From: CALMKX01 sp036274895
GTDB lineage: Bacteria > Acidobacteriota > Thermoanaerobaculia > Multivoradales > SZUA-115
DNA: 64,000 nucleotides
Direction: 5' to 3'
Assembly (NCBI GenBank): GCA_036274895.1
Contig: DASUEU010000039.1
Span: 186,001 to 250,000, forward strand
The position numbers and the translations under genes are program-made. This document shows, in pieces, positions 1-8,300 of the stretch (positions within the stretch are counted from its first letter, which is position 1; each line of letters starts with the position of its first letter). Below the pieces are notes generated by a model that made no database searches, had not been told where the DNA came from, and saw only the letters and a list, made by a program, of their open reading frames with translations.

Positions 1-13
1 GCTCCCCCGACCG

Positions 14-1288
14 TCAAGGGCCTTGGCCGTCGAGGCCGAGTCGGGCGGCGATTTCGTCCCGGCGGGCGAAAAGCTGCTCGCGGTCCCGGCCCCCGAGGTT
101 GAGCACCGCGTAGCGGTAGGAGCCGAGCCAGCGCTGCTCACGGGCCAGCTGGGCGCCACGCTTGAGGTAGAGCCGCAAGTGAGCGTCGGGGTCGGACTGC
201 CGCAGACGGGCGAGAGCCGAAGGCTCCGGCCAGCGCTCGGGGGCGCGGCCGTCGAAGCGGCGATAGACGAAGCTCGCCGCTGCCTTGTAGGGCCCGGGTC
301 GAGGCACCACCTCAGCCTCCTCGCCGATGGCCAGGGAGAGCTGGGCCGCGTGGAGGTCGAGCCCGGCAACGCGTGCGTAGAGATCCGCCAGCTGATAGGC
401 GAGCCGAGGGTTGACCTCGATCAGGGTCACCGCGCCGGTCTCCGGCTGCCAGAGCAGCTCGACGTTGAAGAAGCCGTGGCCGAGCCCGAGCGCGCGCACC
501 GCGGCCTCGGCGACCTCTCGCAGGCGGATCTGCGCCTCCTCCGGCAGCTGCGAGGGCAGCTCGAAGCGCTCGAAGGCCAGGGTCCCGGGGTACATCAGGG
601 CATCGACCACCCCCAGGGTGTGGACTCGGCCCCAGGAGACGTAGCCGTCGACGTTGACCTGCACGCCGGCGACCAGCTCTTCGCCCAGGAACTCGTAGGC
701 GGAAACCGGCAGGGCGAGCCGGCCGCGCACCAGCTGCTCGAAGGGGTCGATCAGCCGCTTGAGCAGGTAGCGCTCGAAGCGGCCGAAGGACAGGTGGCGA
801 CGCAGCTCCTCGAAGCTCGCCACGGGCCGGGCGAGGATCGAGAAGGTCCCCTTCACCGGCTTGACCAGAAAGGGGAAGGGCAGATCGATCGCCGCAGGGC
901 TGGCCACGTCGTGGCGGAAGGCGGCGAAGCGCGGCGTGACCTCCGGCATGTGCTGCTCGAGGAGGCGCCGGCTGGCGTACTTGTGCTGGGTCGCGATCAC
1001 CGCCTCCGGAGCGTGGCCGGGAAGGCCCAGGCGTTCGGCCAGCTCGGCGGCGAGCAGCACGCCCCACAGCTCGTGGTTGCTGAGCACGGCGTCGAGGCCG
1101 ATGCGGCGGTACTTGCGCTCGAGGCGGTCGAGGAAGCGGCAGGCGTCGAAGGTGGCCAGCGCGAGGTTCTGGGGCGAGCGAAACAAGTCGAAGCCCTCGT
1201 GGAAGAAGCGGAACCGCGAGGCGATCGCCGGCGCTCTCCACGCCTCGACGTCCCACTCCTCCGGGAAGAGCACGAGCACTCGTTTCAT
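14..1288 (-). CDS. ATP-grasp domain ligase-like protein
   Basis: A 424-residue cytoplasmic protein of the ATP-grasp type, the fold that joins a carboxylate to an amine or thiol through an acyl phosphate. A lid-like stretch with HKYASR lies near residue 102, a lysine in LVKPVKGTFS near 143 would bind ATP, and the C-terminal metal/ATP motif GFFNVELLW...IEVNPR spans about 272-295. The EVNPR ending is typical of carbamoyl-phosphate-synthetase-like ATP-grasp enzymes. I chose the ATG at 1288 because the frame continues upstream without family-like sequence. The substrate cannot be told. It stands alone, divergent from the toxin-antitoxin pair. Confidence 0.75.
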   Translation of the reverse strand: MKRVLVLFPEEWDVEAWRAPAIASRFRFFHEGFDLFRSPQNLALATFDACRFLDRLERKYRRIGLDAVLSNHELWGVLLAAELAERLGLPGHAPEAVIATQHKYASRRLLEQHMPEVTPRFAAFRHDVASPAAIDLPFPFLVKPVKGTFSILARPVASFEELRRHLSFGRFERYLLKRLIDPFEQLVRGRLALPVSAYEFLGEELVAGVQVNVDGYVSWGRVHTLGVVDALMYPGTLAFERFELPSQLPEEAQIRLREVAEAAVRALGLGHGFFNVELLWQPETGAVTLIEVNPRLAYQLADLYARVAGLDLHAAQLSLAIGEEAEVVPRPGPYKAAASFVYRRFDGRAPERWPEPSALARLRQSDPDAHLRLYLKRGAQLAREQRWLGSYRYAVLNLGGRDREQLFARRDEIAARLGLDGQGP

Positions 1289-1420
1289 CGCCGCGAACGG
1301 TAGCAGGAACTCCGGCTCCGGAGGGCCGAGCCGGCGAATCCACGGTTTTCCGTCTTTTCCAAGAGAGGGACCATGGAATGGAAGACGAGAAGCTGAGATC
1401 GATACCCGACGCGGAACGAG

Positions 1421-1450
1421 TTGCGGACCCGGGAATGTATGTGGTATATG
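1421..1450 (+). promoter_or_regulatory. putative promoter of the VapBC-like module
   Basis: TTGCGG at 1421-1426 and TATATG at 1445-1450 are separated by 18 bases and lie about 30 bases before the antitoxin start. The stretch holds a direct repeat of ATGTG, which could be the antitoxin operator. The match to sigma-70 boxes is only partial. Confidence 0.3.
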
Positions 1451-1480
1451 TGCCATCTCACGACGGGAAGGAGGCTCGCG

Positions 1481-1705
1481 ATGCCCCAGCTGCACTTCTA
1501 CGTGCCGAACGACACGGCGACGGACCTGCGGAGCCAGGCGGAGAGCCGCGGCCTCTCGCTTTCCGCCTACCTTGCCGAGATGGTGACGACCAAGGCCGCC
1601 CAGGGCTGGCCGGCGGGCTGGTTCGAAGCGGTGGTGGGCGGCTGGTACGGCGAGCCTTTCGAGCGGGCGCCTCAGCTGCCCTTCGAGGAGCGCCGCACCC
1701 TGTGA
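1481..1705 (+). CDS. antitoxin of a VapBC-type pair
   Basis: A 74-residue protein that should bind DNA and neutralise the PIN toxin encoded next. Its N-terminus (LHFYVPNDTATDLRSQAESRGLSLSAYLAEMV, residues 4-35) reads as a ribbon-helix-helix: a short strand followed by two helices. The C-terminal half is rich in W and aromatic residues, as expected of a toxin-binding tail. A clean Shine-Dalgarno (GAAGGAGG) lies 7 bases before the ATG, which decides the start against an ATG 20 codons upstream. Its stop codon overlaps the GTG start of the toxin, so the two are translationally coupled. Confidence 0.75.
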   Translation: MPQLHFYVPNDTATDLRSQAESRGLSLSAYLAEMVTTKAAQGWPAGWFEAVVGGWYGEPFERAPQLPFEERRTL

Positions 1706-2106
1706 CCTACCTGCTCGACACCAACGCCTGCATCGGCATCTTGAACGGCACGGTGCCGGCGTTGGTCAGCTGCCTCAAGGAGAAGGACACGCGCCAGGTC
1801 CGGCTCTGCTCGGTGGTCAAGGCCGAGCTGCTCCATGGCGCCCGCAAGAGCGCGCGGGTGGCGGAGAACCTCACTCTCCTCGCCCGCTTCTTCACCCCCT
1901 TCGCCAGCCTGCCGTTCGACGACCGCGCGGCCGACCACTACGGCCAGATCCGCGCCGACCTTGAGCGCTCCGGCATACCGATCGGCCCCCACGACCTGCT
2001 GATCGCCGCCATCGCCCGCGCCCACGACGTCACCCTCGTCACCCACAACCTGCGGGAGTTCACCCGGGTGGTGGGCCTGCGGGTGGAGGACTGGGAAGCG
2101 GGGTGA
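1702..2106 (+). CDS. PIN-domain toxin (VapC-like ribonuclease)
   Basis: A 134-residue PIN-domain protein, predicted to be a Mg-dependent endoribonuclease that cuts tRNA or rRNA. The acidic residues are in place: D6 in LLDTNACIG, E42 in KAELLHG and D98 in GPHDLLIAA, followed by TLVTHNLREF with N116. Length is normal for VapC. The GTG start at 1702 overlaps the antitoxin stop (GTGA), which is typical of these operons. The pair looks intact. Confidence 0.85.
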   Translation: MTYLLDTNACIGILNGTVPALVSCLKEKDTRQVRLCSVVKAELLHGARKSARVAENLTLLARFFTPFASLPFDDRAADHYGQIRADLERSGIPIGPHDLLIAAIARAHDVTLVTHNLREFTRVVGLRVEDWEAG

Positions 2107-2116
2107 GCCCTCTGCC

Positions 2117-3412
2117 TCACCCACATCCGCAACCGACCGACTCGACGGCCGGCAGCTCCGAAGGCCGGCCGAAGCCGGTGGCGCAGACGCCGGTCTCCGG
2201 CAGAACCAGCTGGACTTCCCGGGCCGCCTTCCAGTCGCCGGCGAGGGCCGCTGCCACCGAGCGAACCTGTTCGTAGCCGGTGGCGAGCAGGAAGGTCGGC
2301 GCCCGGCCGTAGCTCTTCATCCCCACCACGTAGAGGCCCGGCTCGGGGTGACTCAGCTCATCCACCCCGTGAGGACGAACCGTGCCGCAGCTGTGGTCAT
2401 TGGGGTCGATCAGGGGCGCCAGGGCCCGCGGCGCCTCGGTCGCCTCGTCGAGGTCGAGGCGCAGCTCGGCGAGCAGGCCGCGATCGGGTCGCAGACCCGT
2501 TGTCGCCACGATCTCGTCGACCTCGGGCAGGGCACGGTCGCCGTCCCAGGCGACGACGCCCCGGGCGCCGCGGCTGAGCCGGTCGAGGTGGAAGCCGGTC
2601 TCCACCCGAATCCGCCCCGAGCGCACCAGCTCACCGAGTTTGCCGCCCAGCCGCCCGCGCGCCGCGAGCTGGTCGCGCTCCCCTCCGCCGAAGAGGCGCT
2701 CGATCGAAGGCCGCCGCACCGCCCAGATCAGCTCGGTGCCCAGCTCCTGGCGCGCCAGGTCGTAGAGGTCGAGCACGGCGTTGAACGCCGAGTGTCCGGA
2801 GCCCACCACCAAGACGCGCCGGCCGGCGTAGCGCTGCCGGTGGCGCTCGAGCACGTCCGGGATGCCGTAGAAGACCTGACCGGCGAGAGCCTTCTCCCCC
2901 AAGGCCGGCAAGCCGGAGGCACCGAGGGGGTTGGGTGAGCGCCAGGTGCCGGTGGCGTCGATCACCGCGGAGGCGAGTAGCTCCTCCTCTCCGGTGGCCC
3001 CTTCGAGCCGCACCAGGAAGGCCGCTTGCTCCCGCCCAGAGGTCTTCATTCGGTCGAAGCCCAGGCGCGACACCGCCGTGACCCGTGCGCCCAGACGAAC
3101 GCGGGGCGCGATCGCCTGTGTGGCGGCGAGGGGCTCGAGGTAGCGCTCGACCAGGTCTCTTCCGGTGGGGAACTCTTCGGCGGGCGGCGCTTCCCAACCC
3201 TCGGCCTCGAGCAGCGCCACCGAGGCGCGGTCGTGGTTCATCTTCCAGGGCGAGAACATCCGCACGTGGCCCCATTCGAGGGCGTTGGCCCCCACCCGCT
3301 CCCCGGCCTCGAGCACGATCGGCTCGAGGCCGCGGGCGAGCAGGTGGGCGGCAGCCGCCAGCCCGACGGGGCCGGCGCCGAGAACGGCGATCGGGAGGGT
3401 CTGGGTGGTCAT
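2117..3412 (-). CDS. FAD/NAD(P)-dependent flavoprotein, monooxygenase-like
   Basis: A 431-residue flavoprotein. An N-terminal FAD dinucleotide motif GAGPVG is at 12-17, a second Rossmann motif GSGHSA for NAD(P)H is at 204-209, and an ATG triad (IDATGTW) lies near 153. This layout fits class B flavin monooxygenases or related oxidoreductases. I place the start at the ATG at 3412 because GGAG sits six bases upstream. A 16-bp palindrome just upstream (3428-3443) also occurs in front of the neighbouring MarR gene, so the two are probably co-regulated. The protein ends in GCGCG. The substrate is unknown; an arsenic or other thiol-reactive compound is one guess from the cysteine-rich regulator. Confidence 0.7.
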   Translation of the reverse strand: MTTQTLPIAVLGAGPVGLAAAAHLLARGLEPIVLEAGERVGANALEWGHVRMFSPWKMNHDRASVALLEAEGWEAPPAEEFPTGRDLVERYLEPLAATQAIAPRVRLGARVTAVSRLGFDRMKTSGREQAAFLVRLEGATGEEELLASAVIDATGTWRSPNPLGASGLPALGEKALAGQVFYGIPDVLERHRQRYAGRRVLVVGSGHSAFNAVLDLYDLARQELGTELIWAVRRPSIERLFGGGERDQLAARGRLGGKLGELVRSGRIRVETGFHLDRLSRGARGVVAWDGDRALPEVDEIVATTGLRPDRGLLAELRLDLDEATEAPRALAPLIDPNDHSCGTVRPHGVDELSHPEPGLYVVGMKSYGRAPTFLLATGYEQVRSVAAALAGDWKAAREVQLVLPETGVCATGFGRPSELPAVESVGCGCG

Positions 3413-3427
3413 GGTTGTCTCCATTTC

Positions 3428-3443
3428 TGTTGGCAGTAGCAAC
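3428..3443. promoter_or_regulatory. operator-like palindrome before the flavoprotein gene
   Basis: TGTTGGCAGTAGCAAC lies 15 bases upstream of the flavoprotein ATG. It differs at two positions from TGTTGGCACTAACAAC, found immediately upstream of the MarR gene. Both are near-palindromes, the form that MarR dimers bind. Confidence 0.6.
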
Positions 3444-3465
3444 TATTCATGCCAAAGGACGCGGC

Positions 3466-3999
3466 TCAAGGCGCCGCGGTGTCCTCCGAGGCACCGGCAA
3501 CTTCACAGGTGGGACCGCACGAGCCCGCCCTCTTCTCGGCCACCCGCGCCAGGCGGGTCAACACGGTGATGACCGCGTCGCGGGCCGGGCCGTCGAGGTC
3601 GGCGATCAGCTCGCCCTCCTCGGCCACCGAGTCCTCGCGGATCCTCTGGCACAGGGTCCTGCCCGCTGGCGTGGCCTCGAGCAGCACGGCCCGGCCATCC
3701 TCGGGGTGGGGCCGGCGCAGCACGTAGCCCTTGCGCTCGAGGGTGCCCACCACGCGGCTGGCTGTGCTCTTGTCGAGGTACAAGGCCGCCGCCAACGCGT
3801 TGAGCGTCGACGGCCCCCGCTCCACCAGGGACTCCAGGGCATAGCACTGGGTGACCGATACGTCATGGCAGCAGATGCGGTCCCGGTCCCGGAACTGGTA
3901 CACCCGCACCAGGTCCGACAGGGCCTGGTGCAGGGCCTCGGCCTGGGCCGAGAGCTCGGACCGGGGGGAGGCGGGCGGGGGGTGGGTTTGCGTGGGCAT
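3466..3999 (-). CDS. MarR-family transcriptional regulator
   Basis: A 177-residue winged-helix regulator. The helix-turn-helix is near residues 60-90 (STLNALAAALYLDKSTASRVVGTLERKGYV) and the wing follows (RRPHPEDGRAVLLEATPAG). It is rich in cysteine: C43, C44 and C52 in ICCHDVSVTQC, C117, and C161/C165 in CGPTC. That suggests sensing by thiols, of a metalloid, metal or electrophile. I recall MarR proteins with a similar CC-DVSV-QC motif beside arsenic genes but cannot verify that here. The start is the ATG at 3999. A near-palindrome ends four bases before it, so it should repress itself. Confidence 0.85.
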   Translation of the reverse strand: MPTQTHPPPASPRSELSAQAEALHQALSDLVRVYQFRDRDRICCHDVSVTQCYALESLVERGPSTLNALAAALYLDKSTASRVVGTLERKGYVLRRPHPEDGRAVLLEATPAGRTLCQRIREDSVAEEGELIADLDGPARDAVITVLTRLARVAEKRAGSCGPTCEVAGASEDTAAP

Positions 4000-4002
4000 A
4001 TC

Positions 4003-4018
4003 GTTGTTAGTGCCAACA
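4003..4018. promoter_or_regulatory. operator-like palindrome before the MarR gene
   Basis: On the minus strand this reads TGTTGGCACTAACAAC. It matches 14 of 16 positions of the sequence at 3428-3443 and lies directly before the MarR start codon, as expected for an autorepressor site. Confidence 0.6.
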
Positions 4019-4155
4019 ATAGTTCCGACAGCAGTACCTGTCAAGCCCCCTCCTGGGAGACGGGCGCACCCACGCCGATTTGCTCTTTCGAGACGCAACT
4101 TTCTAGAATCCGCTCACGAACCACGAAATGGCCCTTGTTCTCAGCTGGAGCCGAG

Positions 4156-5004
4156 TTGGCTGACGACCCACCCAGCAACAAGCTCCTCGAGCGTCTCTTC
4201 CTCGCCAACCTCGCGCGGGTGGAGAGGGCCATCGCTTTCGTCTGCCGGCGGCATGGGTTGACCGGGGCCGATGCCGAGGACTTCGGCAGCTGGGTGAAGG
4301 TCCGGATCATCGAGGACAACTATCGCATCCTGCGGGAGTTCAAGGGCGGCAGCTCGATGCCCACCTACCTGGCGGTGGTGATCCAGAACCTCGGGCGGGA
4401 CTACTGTAACCAGCAGTGGGGCCGCTGGCGGCCTTCGGCCAAGGCCGAGAGGCGAGGCGAGGTCGCGGTTACCCTCGAGCGGCTGGTGGTCCGCGATGGG
4501 CACACGTTGGCGGAGGCGATGGCGATCCTGCGCTCACGCTTCGGGTTCGAGCAGAGCGACGCCGAGCTCGAAGCCCTCGCCGCCCAGCTGCCCCTGCGCC
4601 CGAAGCGGCAGTTCGAGGGAGAGGAGGTTCTGGCGAGCCTGCCGTCGAACCAGGAGGCGGACCGCGGTCTCCTCAAGCGGGAGAGCCGGGAGCTCGTCGA
4701 GAGGCTGCGCGAAGCCCTCGACCGAGCCCTGGCCAAACTGGATCCCGAGGATCGCCTGATGGTGCAACTGGAGCGCGAGCAGGGCTTGAGCGTGGCCCAG
4801 ATCGCCCGTGCCCTTGGCGTCGAGCAGATGCCGCTCTACCATCGGCGCAGGAAGGCGTTGCGCTTTCTGGGCGAAGAGCTGACGCGGGGAGGCTTCAACC
4901 TCCGTCAGGCGCTGGAAGCCCTGGAGTGGCTGGCCGACGAGCTGGAAGGGGACGAGGAAACATCACCGAGCGAAGATCCTCCACCGGGGCCGTCCAAGTC
5001 TTGA
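4156..5004 (+). CDS. sigma-70 family RNA polymerase sigma factor
   Basis: A 282-residue sigma factor with two recognisable domains. Region 2 is at about 15-90 (DAEDFGSWVKVRI, then FKGGSSMPTYLAVVIQNLGRDY). Region 4 is at about 185-250 (LDPEDRLMVQLEREQGLSVAQIARALGVEQMPLYHRRRKAL), with a helix-turn-helix. The linker of nearly 100 residues is long for an ECF factor, and a proline-rich acidic tail follows. I prefer the TTG at 4156: GGAG lies seven bases upstream, no in-frame ATG precedes the sigma domain, and the frame further upstream overlaps the MarR gene. The next gene, 25 bases on, is a likely membrane anti-sigma factor. Confidence 0.75.
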   Translation: MADDPPSNKLLERLFLANLARVERAIAFVCRRHGLTGADAEDFGSWVKVRIIEDNYRILREFKGGSSMPTYLAVVIQNLGRDYCNQQWGRWRPSAKAERRGEVAVTLERLVVRDGHTLAEAMAILRSRFGFEQSDAELEALAAQLPLRPKRQFEGEEVLASLPSNQEADRGLLKRESRELVERLREALDRALAKLDPEDRLMVQLEREQGLSVAQIARALGVEQMPLYHRRRKALRFLGEELTRGGFNLRQALEALEWLADELEGDEETSPSEDPPPGPSKS

Positions 5005-5029
5005 GAAGACCGAGCGAGGAGAGGCAAGG

Positions 5030-5938
5030 TTGAGCACCGAGACGAGCGTGTCGCGAGAGGACCTGGAGCTGATCGCCGCCGTGCTGGACGGGCGGTTGTC
5101 GGGGAAGGCTCGCTCCGCGGCGCTCGAGCGCATCGAAGCGGACGAGGCGTTGCGCGAAGTGTTCGCGGAGAGCGCCCGCTTCCTGGGAGAGGAGGAGGCC
5201 ACTTCGGGGTTGGCCGATCCGCCTGCCGCCCAAGCGACGACGGTCCACTTCTGGAAGGTCGCCCTACCCATCGCCATCGCCGCCACCCTGGCGGCTGTCC
5301 TCATCACCTGGCCCAGGGACTGGACGGCGAGACCGGCGGCGGACTATGCGAAAAAGCTGGCGGGGGTGGGGGAGCTTCCAGAGGACTGGAACGCACTCCC
5401 AGGCCAAACGCGGGGAGACGGTGCGGCCTGCTCCTTCCGCCTGGGCGTCGACATAGTTCAGCTCGAACTGGCGCTTGGGACTCGTGACCCGGCAAGGGCT
5501 GCGGACTTGGCCAGACGGGTGGACAGCGCCCTGAAAAGTGATGAGTTCCCGTTCGCCTCCGAGGCCAGGACGCTCGCAGCTCAGCTGGTCGAGGAACTTA
5601 AGACCGTTGAGGATCTCGAGCCGTTGCTGAGCACCACGATGAGACTCGACAGCGAGCTGACCAAGGACCAGAGCATCGATCGGCTCCACTACGCCCTTGG
5701 AAAGTGGGCGGAGGCTGGCCGGCTGGCAGCGAAGCTGGGACAGATCGGAGTGTTCGACCGGAAGTTCAGATCTGTGGCCAGCCAGGCTGCAGAGCGCCGT
5801 GACCTGGACGGCGGGATCCAGAAGGCCGTTCTCGCCATGGCTGGTCAACTTCGGAAGCCGCCGGCAGTTGGTGATCTCGCGCAGCTGGAAACCAACTTCG
5901 GCAGCCTGATCGCTGACGCGCTGAGGTGGCGGCCTTAA
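5030..5938 (+). CDS. putative anti-sigma factor-like membrane protein
   Basis: A 302-residue protein with an acidic cytoplasmic N-terminus of about 70 residues. It has one membrane helix (HFWKVALPIAIAATLAAVLITW, about 72-93) and an outer domain of about 200 residues that resembles no family I know. The N-terminus (LIAAVLDGRLSGKARSAALERIEADEALREVF) looks like an anti-sigma or zinc-finger-like helical bundle but has no cysteines. Its position directly after a sigma gene is the main ground for the call. The start is a TTG at 5030 after a purine-rich ribosome site. Confidence 0.5.
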   Translation: MSTETSVSREDLELIAAVLDGRLSGKARSAALERIEADEALREVFAESARFLGEEEATSGLADPPAAQATTVHFWKVALPIAIAATLAAVLITWPRDWTARPAADYAKKLAGVGELPEDWNALPGQTRGDGAACSFRLGVDIVQLELALGTRDPARAADLARRVDSALKSDEFPFASEARTLAAQLVEELKTVEDLEPLLSTTMRLDSELTKDQSIDRLHYALGKWAEAGRLAAKLGQIGVFDRKFRSVASQAAERRDLDGGIQKAVLAMAGQLRKPPAVGDLAQLETNFGSLIADALRWRP

Positions 5939-6020
5939 CTCCTGCCCCACGGCCCGCGCCCTGAGCCCGCCCACACCGACCCCGGGAGAGGGGTTCCGGA
6001 TGAGAGTGCGCCCCTGCTGG

Positions 6021-6096
6021 CATCCCGCGGAAGCGGGGATCCATCGCTTCCGGGCCGCTGCTGGGGAGACCCCTCGGCTTCGCTCGGGGTGACAAC
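6021..6096. repeat. two intergenic palindromic repeats
   Basis: The spacer 5939-6149 holds no gene. It contains two hairpin-forming elements: CATCCCGCGGAAGCGGGGATC at 6021-6041, and a CCCCTCGGCTTCGCTCGGGG stem followed by TGACAAC at 6070-6096. The second resembles the TGTCATCC...GGATCT element at 39669-39784. The first resembles CGCTCCCGCGAAGGCGGGAG at 54861-54880. Confidence 0.6.
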
Positions 6097-6149
6097 GGGG
6101 CCGTTGACTCGCCTCCGGGAGACGAGGAACGAGGGGGTGAGGGCGCTGC

Positions 6150-8300
6150 CTACCCCCTCGCCCCCAAGATCGGCAGCCTCCTCACCGGCTTCCCGGTCAG
6201 CGCGAACATCGCGTTGGCGACCGCCGCGGCGAGCGGTGGGACGGCTACCTCTCCGATGCCGCCCATCGAATCCGTGCTGTCGGCGATGTGTACCTCCACC
6301 TTGGGCGCCTCGTTCATCCGCACCAGCTTGTAGTGGTGGAAGTTGCGCTGCTGGACCCGTCCGGCCTTCAAGGTGATCTCTCCGTAGAGCGCGGCCGAGA
6401 GGGCGAAGATCACCCCGCCCTCCATCTGCGCTCGGATCGTGTCCGGGTTGATGATCGGCCCGCAGTCCACGGCCACCACCACCCGATGCACCCGCGGCCG
6501 GCCCTCCTCTATCGACACCTCGGCCACCTGCGCCACGAAGCTACCGAAGGACTCGTGCACGGCCACGCCACGGGCCACCCCCGCCGGCAGGGGCCTTCCC
6601 CAGCCGGCCTTCTCGGCCGCCAGGTCGAGCACCTTGCGGTGGCGCGGATGGCCTTCGAGCAGGGCACGGCGCAGCTCCACGGGGTCCTTGCCCGCCGCCT
6701 TCGCCACCTCGTCGAGGAAGCACTCGGTGGCGAAGGCGGTGTTGGAGTGGCCCACGGAGCGCCACCACAGCACCGGCACCGGCACCTCGGGCGTGTGCAG
6801 CTCCACCCCCAGGTTGGGGATGTGGTAGGGCAGCGTCGCGGCGCCCTCGACCGAAGTGCCATCGATGCCGTCCCGCAGGAGGGCGGCCTCGAAAGCCGTG
6901 CCCTTGACGATCGACTGCCCCACCACCCGATGCCGCCAGGCCACCAGCTCGCCGCGCTCGTCGAGGCCGGCAGCAAAGGCGTTGGTCCACATCGGCCGGT
7001 AGTAGCCGCCGGCGAGGTCGTCCTCGCGCAGCCACACTGTCTTGATCGGCCGGCCCAGCGAGCGCGCCGCCTTGGCCACTTCCACGGCCTCGACGACGAA
7101 GTCGCTCTTCGGGTTGGCGCGGCGGCCGAACGCACCGCCCAGGTAGGTGTTGGTCAAGCGCACCTTCTCGGGCGGCAGCCCCAGAGCCCCGGCAGCCGCC
7201 ATGCGGTCCACACCCAGGAACTGCGAGCCGGTGACAATCTCCGCCCCCCCCTCCTCCAGGGTCACCAGGCAGTTCAGGGGCTCCATCGGCGCATGGGCGA
7301 GGAAGGGCACCTCGTAGACCGCCTCGATGCGCCGGGCGGCGCCGGCCAGGGCGGCCTCCGGGTCCCCGTCCTTGCGCGCCACGGCGCCCGGTGTGGCCGC
7401 CAGCTCGGCGTAGCGAGCGGCGAGCTGCGCGCTGTCGAGCCCGGCGCCGGGCCCTCCCTCCCACTCGATCTCGAGGGCGGCCCGGGCCTTCCTGGCCTGC
7501 CAGGTGCCCTCGGCCACCACCGCGATGCCGCTCGGAACCTCGACCACGGCTTTGACCCCCGGCATGGCCCGGGCCTTGTCGCCGTTCCACCGTTTGACCT
7601 TGCCGCCAAAGGTCGGCGAGCGGGCCACCAAGGCCGTGAGCATCCCGGGGCGGGTGACGTCGAAGCCGAAGACAGCCGTGCCGGCGACCTTGGCCGGCGC
7701 GTCCACTCGGCGCAAGGGCTTGCCGATCAGACGGAAGGTCTTGGGGTCCTTGAGCCGGGGCTCGGCCGGCACGCTCAGGCGCGAGGCGGCCTCGGCCAGG
7801 GCGCCGTAGGAAAGCCGCCGGCCGCTCGCCGCGTGGGCGACGACGCCGCCCTCCGCCCGGCACTCGGTCGCCGCCACGCCCCAGCCGGCCGCGGCGGCGG
7901 CGACCAGCATCTCCTTGGCCGCCGCTCCGGCCTTGCGCAGCGGCTCGTAAGAGCTCCAGCTGCTGGTCGAACCACCGGTCATCTGCAGACCGAAAGCGCT
8001 GTGGTTGTAGGCCGGGTCCGCCGGCGCGGACACCACCTTCACCTTCGCCCAGTCGGCCTCCAGCTCCTCGGCCAGCACCATCGCGAGCGAGGTGTGGATA
8101 CCCTGGCCCATCTCGTCGTGCTTGGCGATGACGGTGATCGAGTCGTCGGCACCGATGCGCAGGAAGGCGTTGGGGGCGAAGACCGGCGCGGCGGCCGCCT
8201 CGAAGGGAGAGCCGCCGAAGCGGAAGCCGATCACCAAGCCGCCGGCGGCGAGGCCGGTGGTCTTCAAGAAGTCGCGGCGGGAGAGCGCTTCGTCTCTCAT
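6150..8300 (-). CDS. molybdopterin-binding subunit, isoquinoline 1-oxidoreductase (IorB) type
   Basis: A 716-residue large subunit of a xanthine-oxidase-family molybdenum hydroxylase, closest to the IorB type of periplasmic aldehyde or N-heterocycle oxidoreductases. A twin-arginine signal is visible at the N-terminus (SRRDFLKTTGLAAGG, from about residue 7). An aldehyde-oxidase a/b-hammerhead domain begins near 210 and molybdopterin-binding stretches follow, including GGAFGRR, HRVVGQS and the C-terminal GGIGEVAVPPLAAA. The ATG at 8300 overlaps the stop of the 2Fe-2S subunit gene (ATGA). The order cytochrome, Fe-S, Mo subunit shows an electron path from substrate to haem. The natural substrate cannot be read from sequence. 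Confidence 0.88.
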   Translation of the reverse strand: MRDEALSRRDFLKTTGLAAGGLVIGFRFGGSPFEAAAAPVFAPNAFLRIGADDSITVIAKHDEMGQGIHTSLAMVLAEELEADWAKVKVVSAPADPAYNHSAFGLQMTGGSTSSWSSYEPLRKAGAAAKEMLVAAAAAGWGVAATECRAEGGVVAHAASGRRLSYGALAEAASRLSVPAEPRLKDPKTFRLIGKPLRRVDAPAKVAGTAVFGFDVTRPGMLTALVARSPTFGGKVKRWNGDKARAMPGVKAVVEVPSGIAVVAEGTWQARKARAALEIEWEGGPGAGLDSAQLAARYAELAATPGAVARKDGDPEAALAGAARRIEAVYEVPFLAHAPMEPLNCLVTLEEGGAEIVTGSQFLGVDRMAAAGALGLPPEKVRLTNTYLGGAFGRRANPKSDFVVEAVEVAKAARSLGRPIKTVWLREDDLAGGYYRPMWTNAFAAGLDERGELVAWRHRVVGQSIVKGTAFEAALLRDGIDGTSVEGAATLPYHIPNLGVELHTPEVPVPVLWWRSVGHSNTAFATECFLDEVAKAAGKDPVELRRALLEGHPRHRKVLDLAAEKAGWGRPLPAGVARGVAVHESFGSFVAQVAEVSIEEGRPRVHRVVVAVDCGPIINPDTIRAQMEGGVIFALSAALYGEITLKAGRVQQRNFHHYKLVRMNEAPKVEVHIADSTDSMGGIGEVAVPPLAAAVANAMFALTGKPVRRLPILGARG

